From contig NC_030854.1 in NCBI RefSeq assembly GCF_000208745.1, positions 4,431,611-4,495,610 of the forward strand: DNA of 64,000 bases. Direction: 5' to 3'. The first letter of the stretch is position 1. The number at the start of each line of letters is the position of its first letter. Positions 22,219-32,886 of the stretch are shown one piece after another. Source of the stretch: Theobroma cacao (taxonomy: Eukaryota > Streptophyta > Magnoliopsida > Malvales > Malvaceae). The translations under genes were made by a program, and so were the position numbers. Below the pieces are notes generated by a model that was not told the origin of the DNA, ran no database searches, and worked only from the letters and a program-made list of their open reading frames with translations.

Positions 22219-23172
22219 TTGATTCAGAAGAATTCAACATCTGTTATTGAGGATTTACAGTCCCCATATTACCTGCATCACACTGATCACCATGGATTAG
22301 TTGTAATCAATCTTAAACTCAATTCTAGTAATTATGTTGCTTGGAGTAAGTCGTTTATACTAGCTTTATCGATCAGAAATAAAACTGGATTTGTAGATGG
22401 AACAATTCCTAAGTCAGTCACAACTGATCCACTCTATGGACCGTGGATTCATTGTAATAATCTGATATTGGCAAGGCTCTTAGAATCTCTTAAAATTCCT
22501 ATTGCTTCTACTGTGTTTTATATGGATTCTGCTGTTGAAGTGTGGAATACTTTGAAGCTGAATTTTGATCAACCAGATGACATAAGGGTTTGTGACCTAC
22601 AGTATAGTCTTGGCAATGTATCACAAGGAAATATATCAATAGATTCTTATTTTATTGAACTCAAGGTTATTTGGGAGGAACTGAGGAATTACAGACCTCT
22701 GCCACAATGTGAGTGTGAAAAATGTAATCCAGGATGTTTTAAAAAGTATTTTGATCGGTACAAGAAATACATGGTTTTCAGATTTATTAATGGACTTAAT
22801 GATGCTTACTCTACCCTAAGGACTCAAGTGACTACTATGGAACCTTTTCCCACCTTAGATAAGGTATATAATTTGGTTCTGCGAGAAGAAAATCAAAGGA
22901 GTCTCTTATTACAGTCCAGTCCAGTATTTGAGTCATCTGTAATGGTAGTGACTTCTGAAAATAAGAAGAATGGGAGACCAGATATCAATTATAGCCACTG
23001 CGATAAAAAAGGTCACTTGAAGGAGAAATGCTTTAGGATAATAGGGTTTCCTAAAGATTTCAAATTTACCAAGGACAAGGATAAGGGAAGTTCCAAGAAA
23101 CAAACATCATCCATTAACAGCATATCTGCTGGCTCGTCATCAACTGCAGAGGCACCAATTCAATCAAGCTAG
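22219..23172 (+). pseudogene. Copia gag
   Basis: A 317-codon frame with the Copia gag N-terminal region (LNSSNYVAWSKSFILALSIR, about residues 33-52), the UBN2-type middle part and a C-terminal zinc knuckle. The frame opens with TTG, not ATG. The knuckle reads YSHCDKKGHLKEKC: the first cysteine of C-x2-C-x4-H-x4-C is tyrosine, a single-base change from TGT to TAT if the ancestor was canonical. The frame ends at TAG (23170) before protease; the coding sense continues after it in the same frame for a short way. Confidence 0.85.
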
Positions 23173-26100
23173 GAAGAGAAGCTTATTAGTTCTGACTCTA
23201 TGTCTCAAATTTCTCTTATAAAGCAACAACTTCAGAAGATAATGGCATTCATCAATGAAAACAATGGTGACACTGATCATGGTATTAGCACTTCTTCAAA
23301 AAACTCAACAGACTAAATCTTCTCTGGTCAATTCTAGTGTTGCAGAATGCTTTCTAATCATTTCTGCTCTCACACAGTTCATCACAATTCTTTTAAACAA
23401 AATCAAGCTCATAAAATTATGGTTAAACCAAATTCCTGGATAATGGATACTGGGGCAAGTGATCATGTTTCATGTTCCTTAAAGAATTTTAGTACTGCTT
23501 ATCTGGTTAGTAACTGCTTTGTTCAATTGCCCAATAATCTTCAAGCTATTGTCACACATATAGGAACTGTCAAACTAACCTCTTTACTTGTATTACATAA
23601 TGTTCTATGTGTACCTTCTTTTCAGTTCAACCTTGTTTCAGTAAGTAAACTAACTAGTTCTTAGAAAAACTGTGTTATTTTTACTGATGAATGCTGTGTT
23701 GTTCAGGACCTCACCTCCTGAAAAGTGACTGAGGTTGCTAAAATGTCTTTGGGGCTATATTTCATACAAGACAATCAAGATGAGCAATATCTGTCAAGAT
23801 TTAGCATTGATAAGATTTTGAAATTTTCCCCTACTGTTTTTGCTAATGGTTGTAAAACAATTCAGAATCAGTTTGATGTTTGGCATTTTAGGCTTGGACA
23901 TATACCTTTAAATAGAATAAATGTATTACAACAACAGCATCCTGAAATACATTGTTCAGAAAACTTGGTTTGTGATATCTGTCCTTTAGCGAAGCAAAAA
24001 AGATTGCCTTTTCCTGTTCATGTTCAAAATACAACTCTTGCTTTTGAAATTGTTCATGCTGATATTTTACAACTTGATCAAAAACCAGTTTTAAATCACT
24101 ATAAAATGTATCAGATCAGATAATGGTAAGGAGTTTAGACTCTTTGATTTTTTTTAATTCCACAGGTATCATACATCAATTGTCTTGTACTGAAACGCCT
24201 CAACAAATTGGTGTAGTTGAGCGTAAACATCAACATCTTCTTAATGTAGCTAGGGCCCTTTTACATCAGTCAAGTCTGCCAATGAAATTCTGGTGTGATA
24301 CAGTGCTTAATGCAGCCCACATTATAAACAGGACACCATCTAAGCTTCTTCATGACAAGTCTCCATATGAATGTCTTTATCATAAATCTCCCTATTATGA
24401 ATACTTCAAAGTTTTTGGTTGCTTGTGTTATGTTTCCACTTTGGTTAGTCAGAAAACAAAATTTGCTAAAAGAGCCAGCAAATGTGTGTTTATAAGCTAC
24501 CCTAATGGTACAAAAGGATTTAAGGTATATGATATTGATGCCAACAAAGTACTCATCTCCAAGAATGTCATTTTCCATGAGCATATTTTTCCTTTCTAAC
24601 ATACAAAGCCTACCACAGATTCATTTGTTTTTCCTCAAATAGTTGGTATGCATGATCCTGTGCTTGATTCTTTTGACTTCAATCATGTTAATTCTAATCC
24701 TATTACTTCATCATCTGCTGAGTTGCCTGCCTCTCAACTTCCTTCAACTTCTGGTATTGATTCCACATCAGATATTCATGTTTCTTTGTCCAATTCACCA
24801 ACTTCAGATTCTATTTCCTCTGCTCTCCAAGATACTTCAAATTCTAGTTCTAATCTTAGGAGAAGCACTAGAATTAAACATGTTCCTAAGTACTTAGAAG
24901 CATATCAAGTCAATATTCCTTCTCATATGAATCATGTTACTGCCTACCCTATCACTAAATATCTATCCAGTAATCAATTGTCCCATAAACACAAAGCCTT
25001 CACTACAGCTTTATCTCACACTTTTGAACCTACATCCTTTGATCAAGCTGTCACTTGTTCTCATTGGAGAGATGCCATGACTGCTGAATTAACAGCTTTA
25101 AAAGAAAATGGTACATGGAGTATAGTGCCTTTACCTCCAAATTCTCATGTTATTGGCTTCAAATATGTGTATAAGATCAAAATGAATGCTGATGGTAGTG
25201 TGGACAGATACAAAGCTCGTTTGGTTGCAAAAGGATACAACCAGAGATAAGGTTTTGATTATCAGGAAACCTTTAGTCCTGTTACTAAACAATCCACAAT
25301 TAGAGTGTTTATGGCTTTGGTAGCATCACAGGGATGGCAATTGTCTCAGTTGGATCAACAATGCCTTTCTCAATGGTGATCTTGAAGAAACTGTGTATGT
25401 GCAATTGCCTCAGGGATTTTCTGTTAAGGGGGAGTATCAGCATACTAAACCTGGTACTAAACTAGTATGCAAGTTACATAAGTCTTTATATGGACTTAAA
25501 CATACTTCAAGGCAATGGAATTCAAAGTTTACTGCTACACTTATGGAGTATGGATTCAAGCAGTCAATGTCTGATTGTTCTTTGTTCACTTTAGTCACAG
25601 ATAATGGTGAATTCATTGCTTTGTTAGTCTATGTTGATGATATATTGTTAGGCAGCAGTTCAGTTCAAGCCATCTGTAATGTTAAAGCCTACTTGAGCTC
25701 AAAATACAAACTTAAAGATCTTGGACCTGTGAAATATTTTTTAGGGTTAGAAGTAGCAAGATCAAGCGAGGGCATTTTATTATGTCAGAGAAAATATACG
25801 TTGGATCTTCTGGAGGAGTTTGGTTTACTGGGAGCAAAGCCAATACCTACTCCAATAAACTACAATCATAAACTGAAAAAGAAGTAAATGGAGATGTAGA
25901 CTCTACAGAATATAGACAATTAATTGGAAAACTGTTATACCTGACATTCACAAGGCCTGGCATCTCTTAAGCAGTTCAAACTTTGTCTCAGTTCATGGAC
26001 AATCTTGCTAAAGAGCATCAAGTAGCAGCGTATAGGGTGTTAAAATATTTGAAGGGGTCTCCAAGACAAGGGATATTAATGGAAATCTGTTTCAGACTTA

Positions 26101-26583
26101 AAACTAATTGCCTACTATGATAGTGATTGGGCAGGATGCCCAAATACAAGGAAATCGGTGATTGGTTTTACTATTTTTCTTGGAAATTCTCTAGTCAGTT
26201 GGAAATCTAAAAAATAACATGTAGTGACAAAGAGTTCAACTGAGGCTGAATATAGAGCAATGGCATCTACAGTCTATGAGGTGATGTGGTTAACAAATCT
26301 TTTAACAAACTTTGGAATCAGTCAAGACGCTCCAATAAAACTTTATTGTGATAATCAGTCAGCAATACATATTAGTAAGAATCCAATCTTCCATGAACAC
26401 ACTAAGCATATCGAGATTGATTGTCATTTTATAAGGGAAAAGGTGGTTAAACCAACTCATGTTTCAACAAATGATCAATTTGCAGATTTGTTCACTAAGG
26501 CTTTACAGCCAAAACAGTTTTACAAGTTACTTGGCAAGATGCATGTTAATAACATACACATACATCTCGAGGGGGAGTATTAA
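23173..26583 (+). pseudogene. Copia pol: protease, integrase, reverse transcriptase, RNase H
   Basis: Broken into at least six frames. Protease WIMDTGASDH is at about 23438-23467. The pre-integrase HxxxH...CxxC region (FRLGHI, CDICPLAKQKRLPF) is at about 23875-24020. Of the integrase core, HADIL and RSDNGKEF are only about 20 residues apart where about 60 are usual, so some 40 residues are deleted. ETPQQIGVVERKH follows. RT starts near 25060 (HWRDAM..EL..LKENGTW) with a stop at 25248-25250 and a frame change near 25360; its catalytic YVDD is at 25630-25641. RNase H (TKSSTEAEYRAM, LYCDNQSAIHI) is in 26224-26583 after further breaks. It cannot encode a working polyprotein. Confidence 0.92.
26569..26577 (+). 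promoter_or_regulatory. polypurine tract
   Basis: GAGGGGGAG immediately upstream of the 3' LTR; the plus-strand primer site for reverse transcription. Confidence 0.9.
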
Positions 26584-26897
26584 CCTGATAAGAAGCTAGT
26601 TGAAGATCAAGAGAAGAAGTTGGCGAGTTCCAGGTTGAAAGACTTAGCAGAGGAGTGAGGAACAAAGCACGTGGAATTATGTGTTATTTATTAGTTACTG
26701 TTTTACTGTTACTGTTTTAATGAGTTAGTTAAGGTTAACTGAATTTGAAATCTTGCTACCTTTTTTTATTGGTTGGTTTGTTTAGTTAGTTAAGAACTAG
26801 AGTATAAATACTCTGTAACTTTGTGATTCATTTTAATGAAGCTGAAGGAACTTTCAAATTATCCATTTCATTTTCTCCTCTTCTCTCAAATCTTACA
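26578..26897 (+). repeat. 3' LTR of the Copia element
   Basis: 320 bp, same boundaries as the 5' LTR (start TATTAACC, end CTTACA), followed by GAACC. Confidence 0.93.
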
Positions 26898-26902
26898 GAA
26901 CC
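26898..26902. repeat. target-site duplication GAACC (right)
   Basis: Partner of 21660-21664. Confidence 0.85.
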
Positions 26903-27718
26903 AAAGCAAAAACGATTCCCATTACACATAACAATATAACGCCCTTACAACTGTAAATGTCACCCTAGCTATTTTGTTTTTAAAGAATAGTTACTCCAGT
27001 TATGAAGTAGCGAGGCGTTCAAAATCGTAGCATATACTTATGGCCTCGCAAAAGCTGGGTTTTGAGAACCTCCGAACTTCAAAGCTTACTTCATATCTAC
27101 CAAGAAAGAACACATCAGGATTCTACTGCTCTTGATTAATCTCAACGACCTTGGACATAATCTGAGATTTTTAATGTTGACAATGCTCATGAGACGAGCT
27201 TTACCTTTCTGTAGGCTAGAATGATTTGTCTTTGTTCTTTTCACTTTTGGTTTGTGACCTATCAGGATTCTCTCATCTGTCTGCCAGTCCTCCCTTTGGG
27301 GACACTTGTTTTCCTGTTAGTCTCTGTTTTGCGACAAATTCAGCAATAAAATTCTAGCCTTTCAAAAAAAAAAAAGCATAGCATTCAGCAGCAATAAAGT
27401 TGCTAAACACCCTGTTCAGGATGTAATGTTCCAATGATGCCAATACTCCAACAAAGACCTAGGAGACTCATCTTACTCTAAGCAATATCGCTTACGAATA
27501 GCTAGCAACCCAAATTCATCAACTATATAAACAAACAAAAGAATCTATCTGTTGCAAAAGGAATAACTATATTGACAGAGGCTTGCTTCAAACAAGATAC
27601 AATGAGCTCGACATAACACTCAATATACAGTACCTCCACAAGATGAATTTCTCCTTTGTTATGGACAATAAAAAGGAAGCCTCATGGAGGCATTGAGATT
27701 GTTTTGTGAAGTTGATTG
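26903..27718. other. spacer and presumed 3' UTR of the DUF668 gene
   Basis: No coding region. It contains a retroposon-like 3' end (27190-27376, listed separately). The part nearest 27718 is probably the 3' UTR of the minus-strand gene. Confidence 0.5.
27190..27376 (+). mobile_element. retroposon 3' end with poly(A) tail
   Basis: A stretch ends AATAAAATTCTAGCCTTTC followed by 12 A. The ending resembles the LINE 3' end at 8850-8880 (CTTTCAAAAA). It is probably a 5'-truncated LINE copy; the left edge and flanking duplication are unclear. Confidence 0.4.
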
Positions 27719-29440
27719 TTATCTTATATCATCCCTTTTGATCAAATATTGGGTACAGCCCCCACTACCAGCAGAGTCATGTACAGCTTTTTCATTATGT
27801 GCTCTCTCAATCCTGTAAACATAGTTAAGGCCCACAAGAAGTTCTGTAATAGCTGCTTCAGTTTTTGCTTGATTTGCAAAGTATAGTGTCTGCACCAAAA
27901 GTACATTTGACCTGGAAACCACATGCTGTTCCTCAAAATTGCGCTCAGACTGCCACCTTATCATGTTGTGAGCAAGAGGAGCCAGCCATTCCAATATCCG
28001 CACTAGTGCCAGACTCCACTCTGCTGCAAGGGAAGCATCATAGATGAATGAGGCCAAAGTCTTTGCATATGACTTCAGTTTAACTCGCAGAGCATTTCTC
28101 ATAGTTGTAGGTAACATATTGTACAAGTCATCTCTTGCATCATGACCAATCAAGTGAGGTGATGAAACTAGCTTCTCTATCAAGATGATCACATTTGCAT
28201 AGCGGAGAGCTAACGCAGCATCACCAAGAGTCGATGGAGGAGCATTCAACAAGCACTTGGTATTGAAAATGGATAATTTAGAATATATTTTATTGCTGCA
28301 GGACGATGACTCCATCTTTGAATTGTTTATGTTGTCAATAGTTTTTGTGTAAGGCCTACTGAACCTCATAGATCCAGTGCCAATTGGCTTGCAGCTCTCT
28401 AAAATGGGAGAATCACTTCCAGCTGACAAGCATCCTTTAAAAGGTCCAACTCCAACATGACTTGACCGTTTGATTTTTAAATGTTGATGCTTGCCATGTA
28501 AAGCAGTAGACTGATGATGACATTGTAGATGCTTGCTATTGGTTCGATACTTGTGGGTGATCTGCACTGACTTTGAAAATGTTCTGCCTAGAGGTCCTGA
28601 GGAGAACCCACAGATATTATTATCAGAAGGATATACCGAAGACGGTATTAGAGTGGAAAAGGAATGGCTGCGTGAAAGACAGTCACTATTCATAGATTCA
28701 AAATCATTGTTCCCATCTACAGTTGCCATTTGGTTAGTCCCAAAGACAATTTTTATCCTCTCAAGTATTGTTAAAAGTGATCTCAACAGAAGCCGGACAA
28801 TGTAATCATAAGTTCTAATCCATGGAGACATCTCACGTAGATTTTTTACTTCCTGGCGCTGCCACATTACCTTCTGCTGAGACTCAAGTAATTTCACACG
28901 ATCAGACTCAGCATTTCTCTGCATCCTACGAAGAGTTTGCTCAAGCTCGGCCAGCACTTCCAACTCTTGAGTCAACTGCATCGTAACTGCAACAAATCTC
29001 TCCATCTTCTTTACTTTCCTCTCCATCTTCTTCCAGCGATATTCCCACCCGAACCATTCAAAATTATTCAAAATCGGGTCATTAATGAAATGTTCAAAAC
29101 GGCGATATACAGGGTCAGTGCACTTCTTCCCAAGCCTGGCCACAGACTTTGCCAGATTTCCAAAATTCTCAATTACCTCATTCAGTGCAAGATCCATAAG
29201 GTAATTTTCATCATCAGATACAAGCCTCTGAATCCCAATCGAGTCTGCAATTTCTTCCCTCAACTTCAAGATTTCCCTATCATCCAAAGCATGCCATAAA
29301 TTCACCACTTTAGACATTAAGCGGGTAACTTCAAATGCCAAGATTCCCAGAACCACCTTGTCAGTACTCTCCGAAGCACTCTTCCTCGGATTCCACCATG
29401 AACTGCCAAACCAAGACTCAATCACCATTTCGCGTCCCAT
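27719..29440 (-). CDS. DUF3475/DUF668 protein (PSI-like, At5g04550-type)
   Basis: Single coding exon. The open frame extends to an ATG at 29473 (584 aa), but ATGs at 29440 (MGREMVIESWF, 573 aa) and 29428 (MVIESWF, 569 aa) fit the usual short N-terminus of the family better; I chose 29440 with little to separate it from 29428. DUF3475 lies near the N-terminus (VLGILAFEVTRLMSKVVNLW.. to about residue 92), a lysine/arginine-rich charged region with coiled-coil character follows (about 135-200), then a low-complexity serine-rich linker, and DUF668 near the C-terminus (starting TLGDAALALRYANVIILIEK, about residue 403). Family members include the PSI proteins implicated in growth and phytosulfokine-related signalling in Arabidopsis; the shorter members such as this are uncharacterised. 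No stop or frame break is seen. Confidence 0.92.
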   Translation of the reverse strand: MGREMVIESWFGSSWWNPRKSASESTDKVVLGILAFEVTRLMSKVVNLWHALDDREILKLREEIADSIGIQRLVSDDENYLMDLALNEVIENFGNLAKSVARLGKKCTDPVYRRFEHFINDPILNNFEWFGWEYRWKKMERKVKKMERFVAVTMQLTQELEVLAELEQTLRRMQRNAESDRVKLLESQQKVMWQRQEVKNLREMSPWIRTYDYIVRLLLRSLLTILERIKIVFGTNQMATVDGNNDFESMNSDCLSRSHSFSTLIPSSVYPSDNNICGFSSGPLGRTFSKSVQITHKYRTNSKHLQCHHQSTALHGKHQHLKIKRSSHVGVGPFKGCLSAGSDSPILESCKPIGTGSMRFSRPYTKTIDNINNSKMESSSCSNKIYSKLSIFNTKCLLNAPPSTLGDAALALRYANVIILIEKLVSSPHLIGHDARDDLYNMLPTTMRNALRVKLKSYAKTLASFIYDASLAAEWSLALVRILEWLAPLAHNMIRWQSERNFEEQHVVSRSNVLLVQTLYFANQAKTEAAITELLVGLNYVYRIERAHNEKAVHDSAGSGGCTQYLIKRDDIR

Positions 29441-29505
29441 AATCCGATATACTACAAAGTAAGCACTAGTCAAACATTCTCAAAAGATCTCACAAATCAC
29501 AATCC

Positions 29506-30017
29506 CTGTATTAGAGCATAAAACGATGGCATAGATCAGACCAATATTTCCACTACAATTGAAAGAACTCAAGTATACATAAATACAGCTTTCTTCTTGT
29601 GTATATATAAACCACAAAATGGAAAGCCCAAATTCTAAATTTTAATTAAATTCCGACTCGTTAAGGCCTTTTAAAGCACCAACAACTTATCATAAACAAT
29701 TAATGAGCTCAATTAAGTAATCACTTCCACTAAAAAACAGGAAAAAAGAATAAAGCCTTAAAAGTTTTTAAGTCTCCCCTATATTTCCCCATTTACTACT
29801 AAAACAGCCCAATTCAGCAAATTTCACACCATACCATAATTTGCCAAGTTAGACCCTCTACAGCAACTCAAACTCATTAATCAATAAACACATTGAGTCC
29901 CAAACAGATCCCCAAATAAAAAAATAAAAAAACCCAGAATTTACGAGTCTAAAAATAGCAATGCAACAATTAAAGCAGTAAAAGAAAATGCATTTAAATT
30001 ACAAAGCATAAACTTAC
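29506..30017 (-). other. predicted 5'-UTR intron of the DUF668 gene
   Basis: On the minus strand a strong donor CCTT/GTAAGT is at 30017 and an acceptor AATACAG is at 29506, just upstream of the start codon and preceded by CTAATAC, a good branch-point match. Transcript would begin somewhere above 30018, in the CT-rich (minus-strand) region 30050-30400. This is inferred, with no transcript data. Confidence 0.5.
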
Positions 30018-30449
30018 AAGGGTAAAAAAGTAAAACGCTACATCCCCATGAAGCAACACTCGAACTGAAGACAAGAAGAAAAAGAATGAAAGAAGACTTA
30101 GTTTGATTTCCAGTAGTGAGAAGCCACGACCAAACACGGACAGAAGGAAGAAGAAGCAGAAGGGGCTTATAAGGGTGAAGAAGATAAGGAAGAGACAAAA
30201 GGAGACAGAAAAATCGAAATCGGTCAAACCGAGGTTAAAAACGGAAACCCAAAGTTCGGATAATTTTGGGTTTATGCTTGTGGATATCAAGGAAGCTGGA
30301 ATAAATGTTGATGTTGCCAACTCCAACGCTGCCGTTTTGAGGGGTTTTTCTTCTTCGCCTTGTTGCACGTTAATCACAAAGAGAGAATGTTGAAGGGCAT
30401 ATGCTTCTTCATTTTGGGACTTTACAAATCTACAACTGTTAATTAGCAT

Positions 30450-31491
30450 GTGCTTGTGAAATGGAAAACGGCTTCAAAGATTACAATTCTTTGGCTTTAC
30501 TGCCATTGGAATTTGGAAGTGGATTCAATTCAATGAGCTCCAAAGAATATGATTTCTTATACAAAAAATAATGTAAAATTTAAGGCAAAGAAAACTTTAA
30601 AAAAGATGGGTTTTTTATTTATTTAACCAAATGTGGTCCACATTTTTTTTACAGAGTCTATCTTCTTAGAGTTAAAAATTAAATTAATTAATCAATAGTA
30701 GTTAGGGTAGGGGAATAAAAAAATTAAAGTAGTTAAGATTTTAAATGGATTTTGATTGTGAAATGTTGTCTTTAAACTTCAAAAGTTTTTCTCCCCAGTT
30801 AATTTTCGTCATTTTCGTAGAATTCGATACTATTTTATTGAGACGTGAGAAACACTTTTTTTCTCTTTTTTATTTATTTAAATTTGACGAAACATAAAGA
30901 TGTTCAAAAAGAAAAAGAGGAAAGGTCATATAAATCTTGTTTTATTTTTGGATTTTTTTTAATTTTTTAACTCCTTCCCTTGACAATCGCACCAACTTTT
31001 TTTTTTTTAGTTCACTTTGCATATTTTGAAATAAATTGAAATATGTGTCCATAATTGCATAACCTACATATATATATTACTTAAAATTTAGATTAATTCA
31101 TTCATTTAGTAACATCTTCTCTTCTTTTTTTTTTTTTTAAATTAGAGAGTAACGTGTGAAATGAAATGCATTGATACCAACATAAACTTTTGACTTTTTA
31201 TTTTCTCCACCTGTTTATTGATAAGTAATCTTATAGCATCAATAATGTTATCAATCATTAATAATTTTTAGTGTTATATATATTCACACGTTATTCATTG
31301 TCATAGGTTCTCGGTAGTATCATTGATCTTTGATGATTAATAACATAACCATCCTTATTGGTAACCATCATTGCTTATTACCTCACATTCATCAGTGAAA
31401 CAATCCATTGTTTCATATTTTCTTTGGCAACTTTTAACCACGTCATATACCGAAATATAAATTTTCACAAAAATTTGAATTTTATCACAAA
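30450..31491. other. AT-rich spacer upstream of the DUF668 gene
   Basis: Contains the probable promoter of the minus-strand gene near its left end. No other gene or named repeat was recognised. Confidence 0.55.
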
Positions 31492-32027
31492 TAAATTAAA
31501 GGCATAATATTCAAATAAGTTCCTAAATTATTCAAGAATATTCAAATAAATTATTGTTCTTTTATTACGTTTAATTAAATATTTATGTTTTTATTTTGAG
31601 TCAAATAAGTCCTTATAATTAATGATTGATTAATTATCATTAGTAAAAATGATACTTGTCATTTTATATCCATATGGCAATAACATTGTACTAATATGGA
31701 AGGTGCGAAAAGTCACATAATCATATTATTATGTCAAATTAGCATATCATATCATTATTAATTATGATATACCAACATAATGTATCATTATCAATTATGA
31801 TATTTTAGTATTCCACGTCAGTGTCACATTGTATAGAATAACAAATAATATTTTTATTAAGTCAATAATTAATTATAAGGGTTTATTTGACTTAAAATAA
31901 AAATATATGAACTTATTTGTTCAAAATAAAAGTACAAAAAATTGATGAAACGTAATAAAAACATAAATATTTATTTAATTTTTTTAAATAGTTTAGAAAC
32001 TTATTTATATATTATACCTAAATTGAA
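31492..32027. mobile_element. Mutator-like MITE with long terminal inverted repeats, copy 1
   Basis: Element 31501-32018 (518 bp) begins GGCATAATATTCAAATAAGT and ends in the near reverse complement (revcomp GGTATAATATATAAATAAGT). The inverted arms extend for well over 100 bp, so nearly the whole element can fold on itself. It is flanked by 9-bp near-duplicates TAAATTAAA (31492-31500) and TAAATTGAA (32019-32027), the length typical of Mutator-superfamily insertion. Non-coding. A diverged relative is at about 47872-48357. Confidence 0.78.
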
Positions 32028-32845
32028 GGATCGAGAAGATTAAAGAGTAATCAAACCTATAATAATGATTAAAAAAATTGTCATTACCTCCTCTTGGCCT
32101 AAATAGTAACAGTATTTATTTATATATTTGTATTTAAAATTTATCTTATATTTATAATTTTTATTTAAAAAAATTCGAATATTATTTTTAAATAGAAAAT
32201 CATACACCCATTGTCAAGCTAAACGTTGGAATGACTTATATATGCATTTTTTTTTAAATATTACACTACATGTATTAATTTTGAGCCGGACGAGTAAGGT
32301 TGGTTTTTAATTGATCCGCAGTGTCAGGACGGCGGGCCATTCTTGTCTTTGGCCCATTAAAAAGTTTGTGCAGTTGAGCCAGACCAGCTCACAAATTGCT
32401 TCTGAAACAGCCCACATGCAATTCCGAAGGGGGAAAGGATTTGTAAAATCAAAAGCCGAATGAAAAAGGGACGTTCCAGATCCAGATGGATGTTCACTGT
32501 ACTTTTTACCACGCACTTCTCAGATTAATCAGTCCCAAGTCTGGATACTATTGCCAATCAGATTAAGAATTGCTGAATTTGTTTGGTTAGAATTCCAATT
32601 CCGGCTTGTCTGGTTAATCTACAAGTATGTAAATTGTTATGTGATTCAAATTATGAGAATATTCTTGCACTACAATCAAATGTGGTTCTTGTCTGATTTG
32701 TTGTCTCAAGGTTTGGTCAAGCAAATCTAAATATTTTCCATGTGTTAAAACACGTAAAACAGTAAACCCTAAAACACGTAAATAAAGGACGCAATTGGTC
32801 TTGTTTTTTTTTTATTTAGAGAAAGAAATTTAAATTATATTCCTT

Positions 32846-32886
32846 AAGTAAGAGAATCATACACTAATCAATAAATCAAATATTCG
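32846..32886 (+). repeat. dispersed ~40 bp repeat, related to 44140-44590
   Basis: GTAAGAGAATCATACACTAA and the following AATCAAATATTCG match, in reverse complement, 44531-44575. Confidence 0.5.

Larger units (their letters stand above)
21665..26897 (+). mobile_element. full-length Ty1-Copia retrotransposon, decayed
   Basis: A 5.2 kb element with all structural parts in Copia order: 5' LTR, primer-binding site, gag, protease, integrase, reverse transcriptase, RNase H, polypurine tract, 3' LTR, and a 5-bp duplication GAACC. Coding capacity is destroyed by several stops and frameshifts and by a deletion in integrase. By hand count about 34-36 of 320 LTR positions differ (roughly 10-11%, mostly transitions), so the insertion is old, on the scale of millions of years. 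Both LTRs have lost the canonical TG start (CA and TA instead). Confidence 0.95.

Noticed and set aside
29994..30449. 151-codon minus-strand frame upstream of the DUF668 gene
   Set aside because: Rich in Phe, Ser and Leu from CT-rich leader sequence, no domain; better explained as 5' UTR with an intron donor inside it.
32307..32516. Minus-strand frame of 69 codons
   Set aside because: Too short and no domain; no neighbouring exon that would join it.
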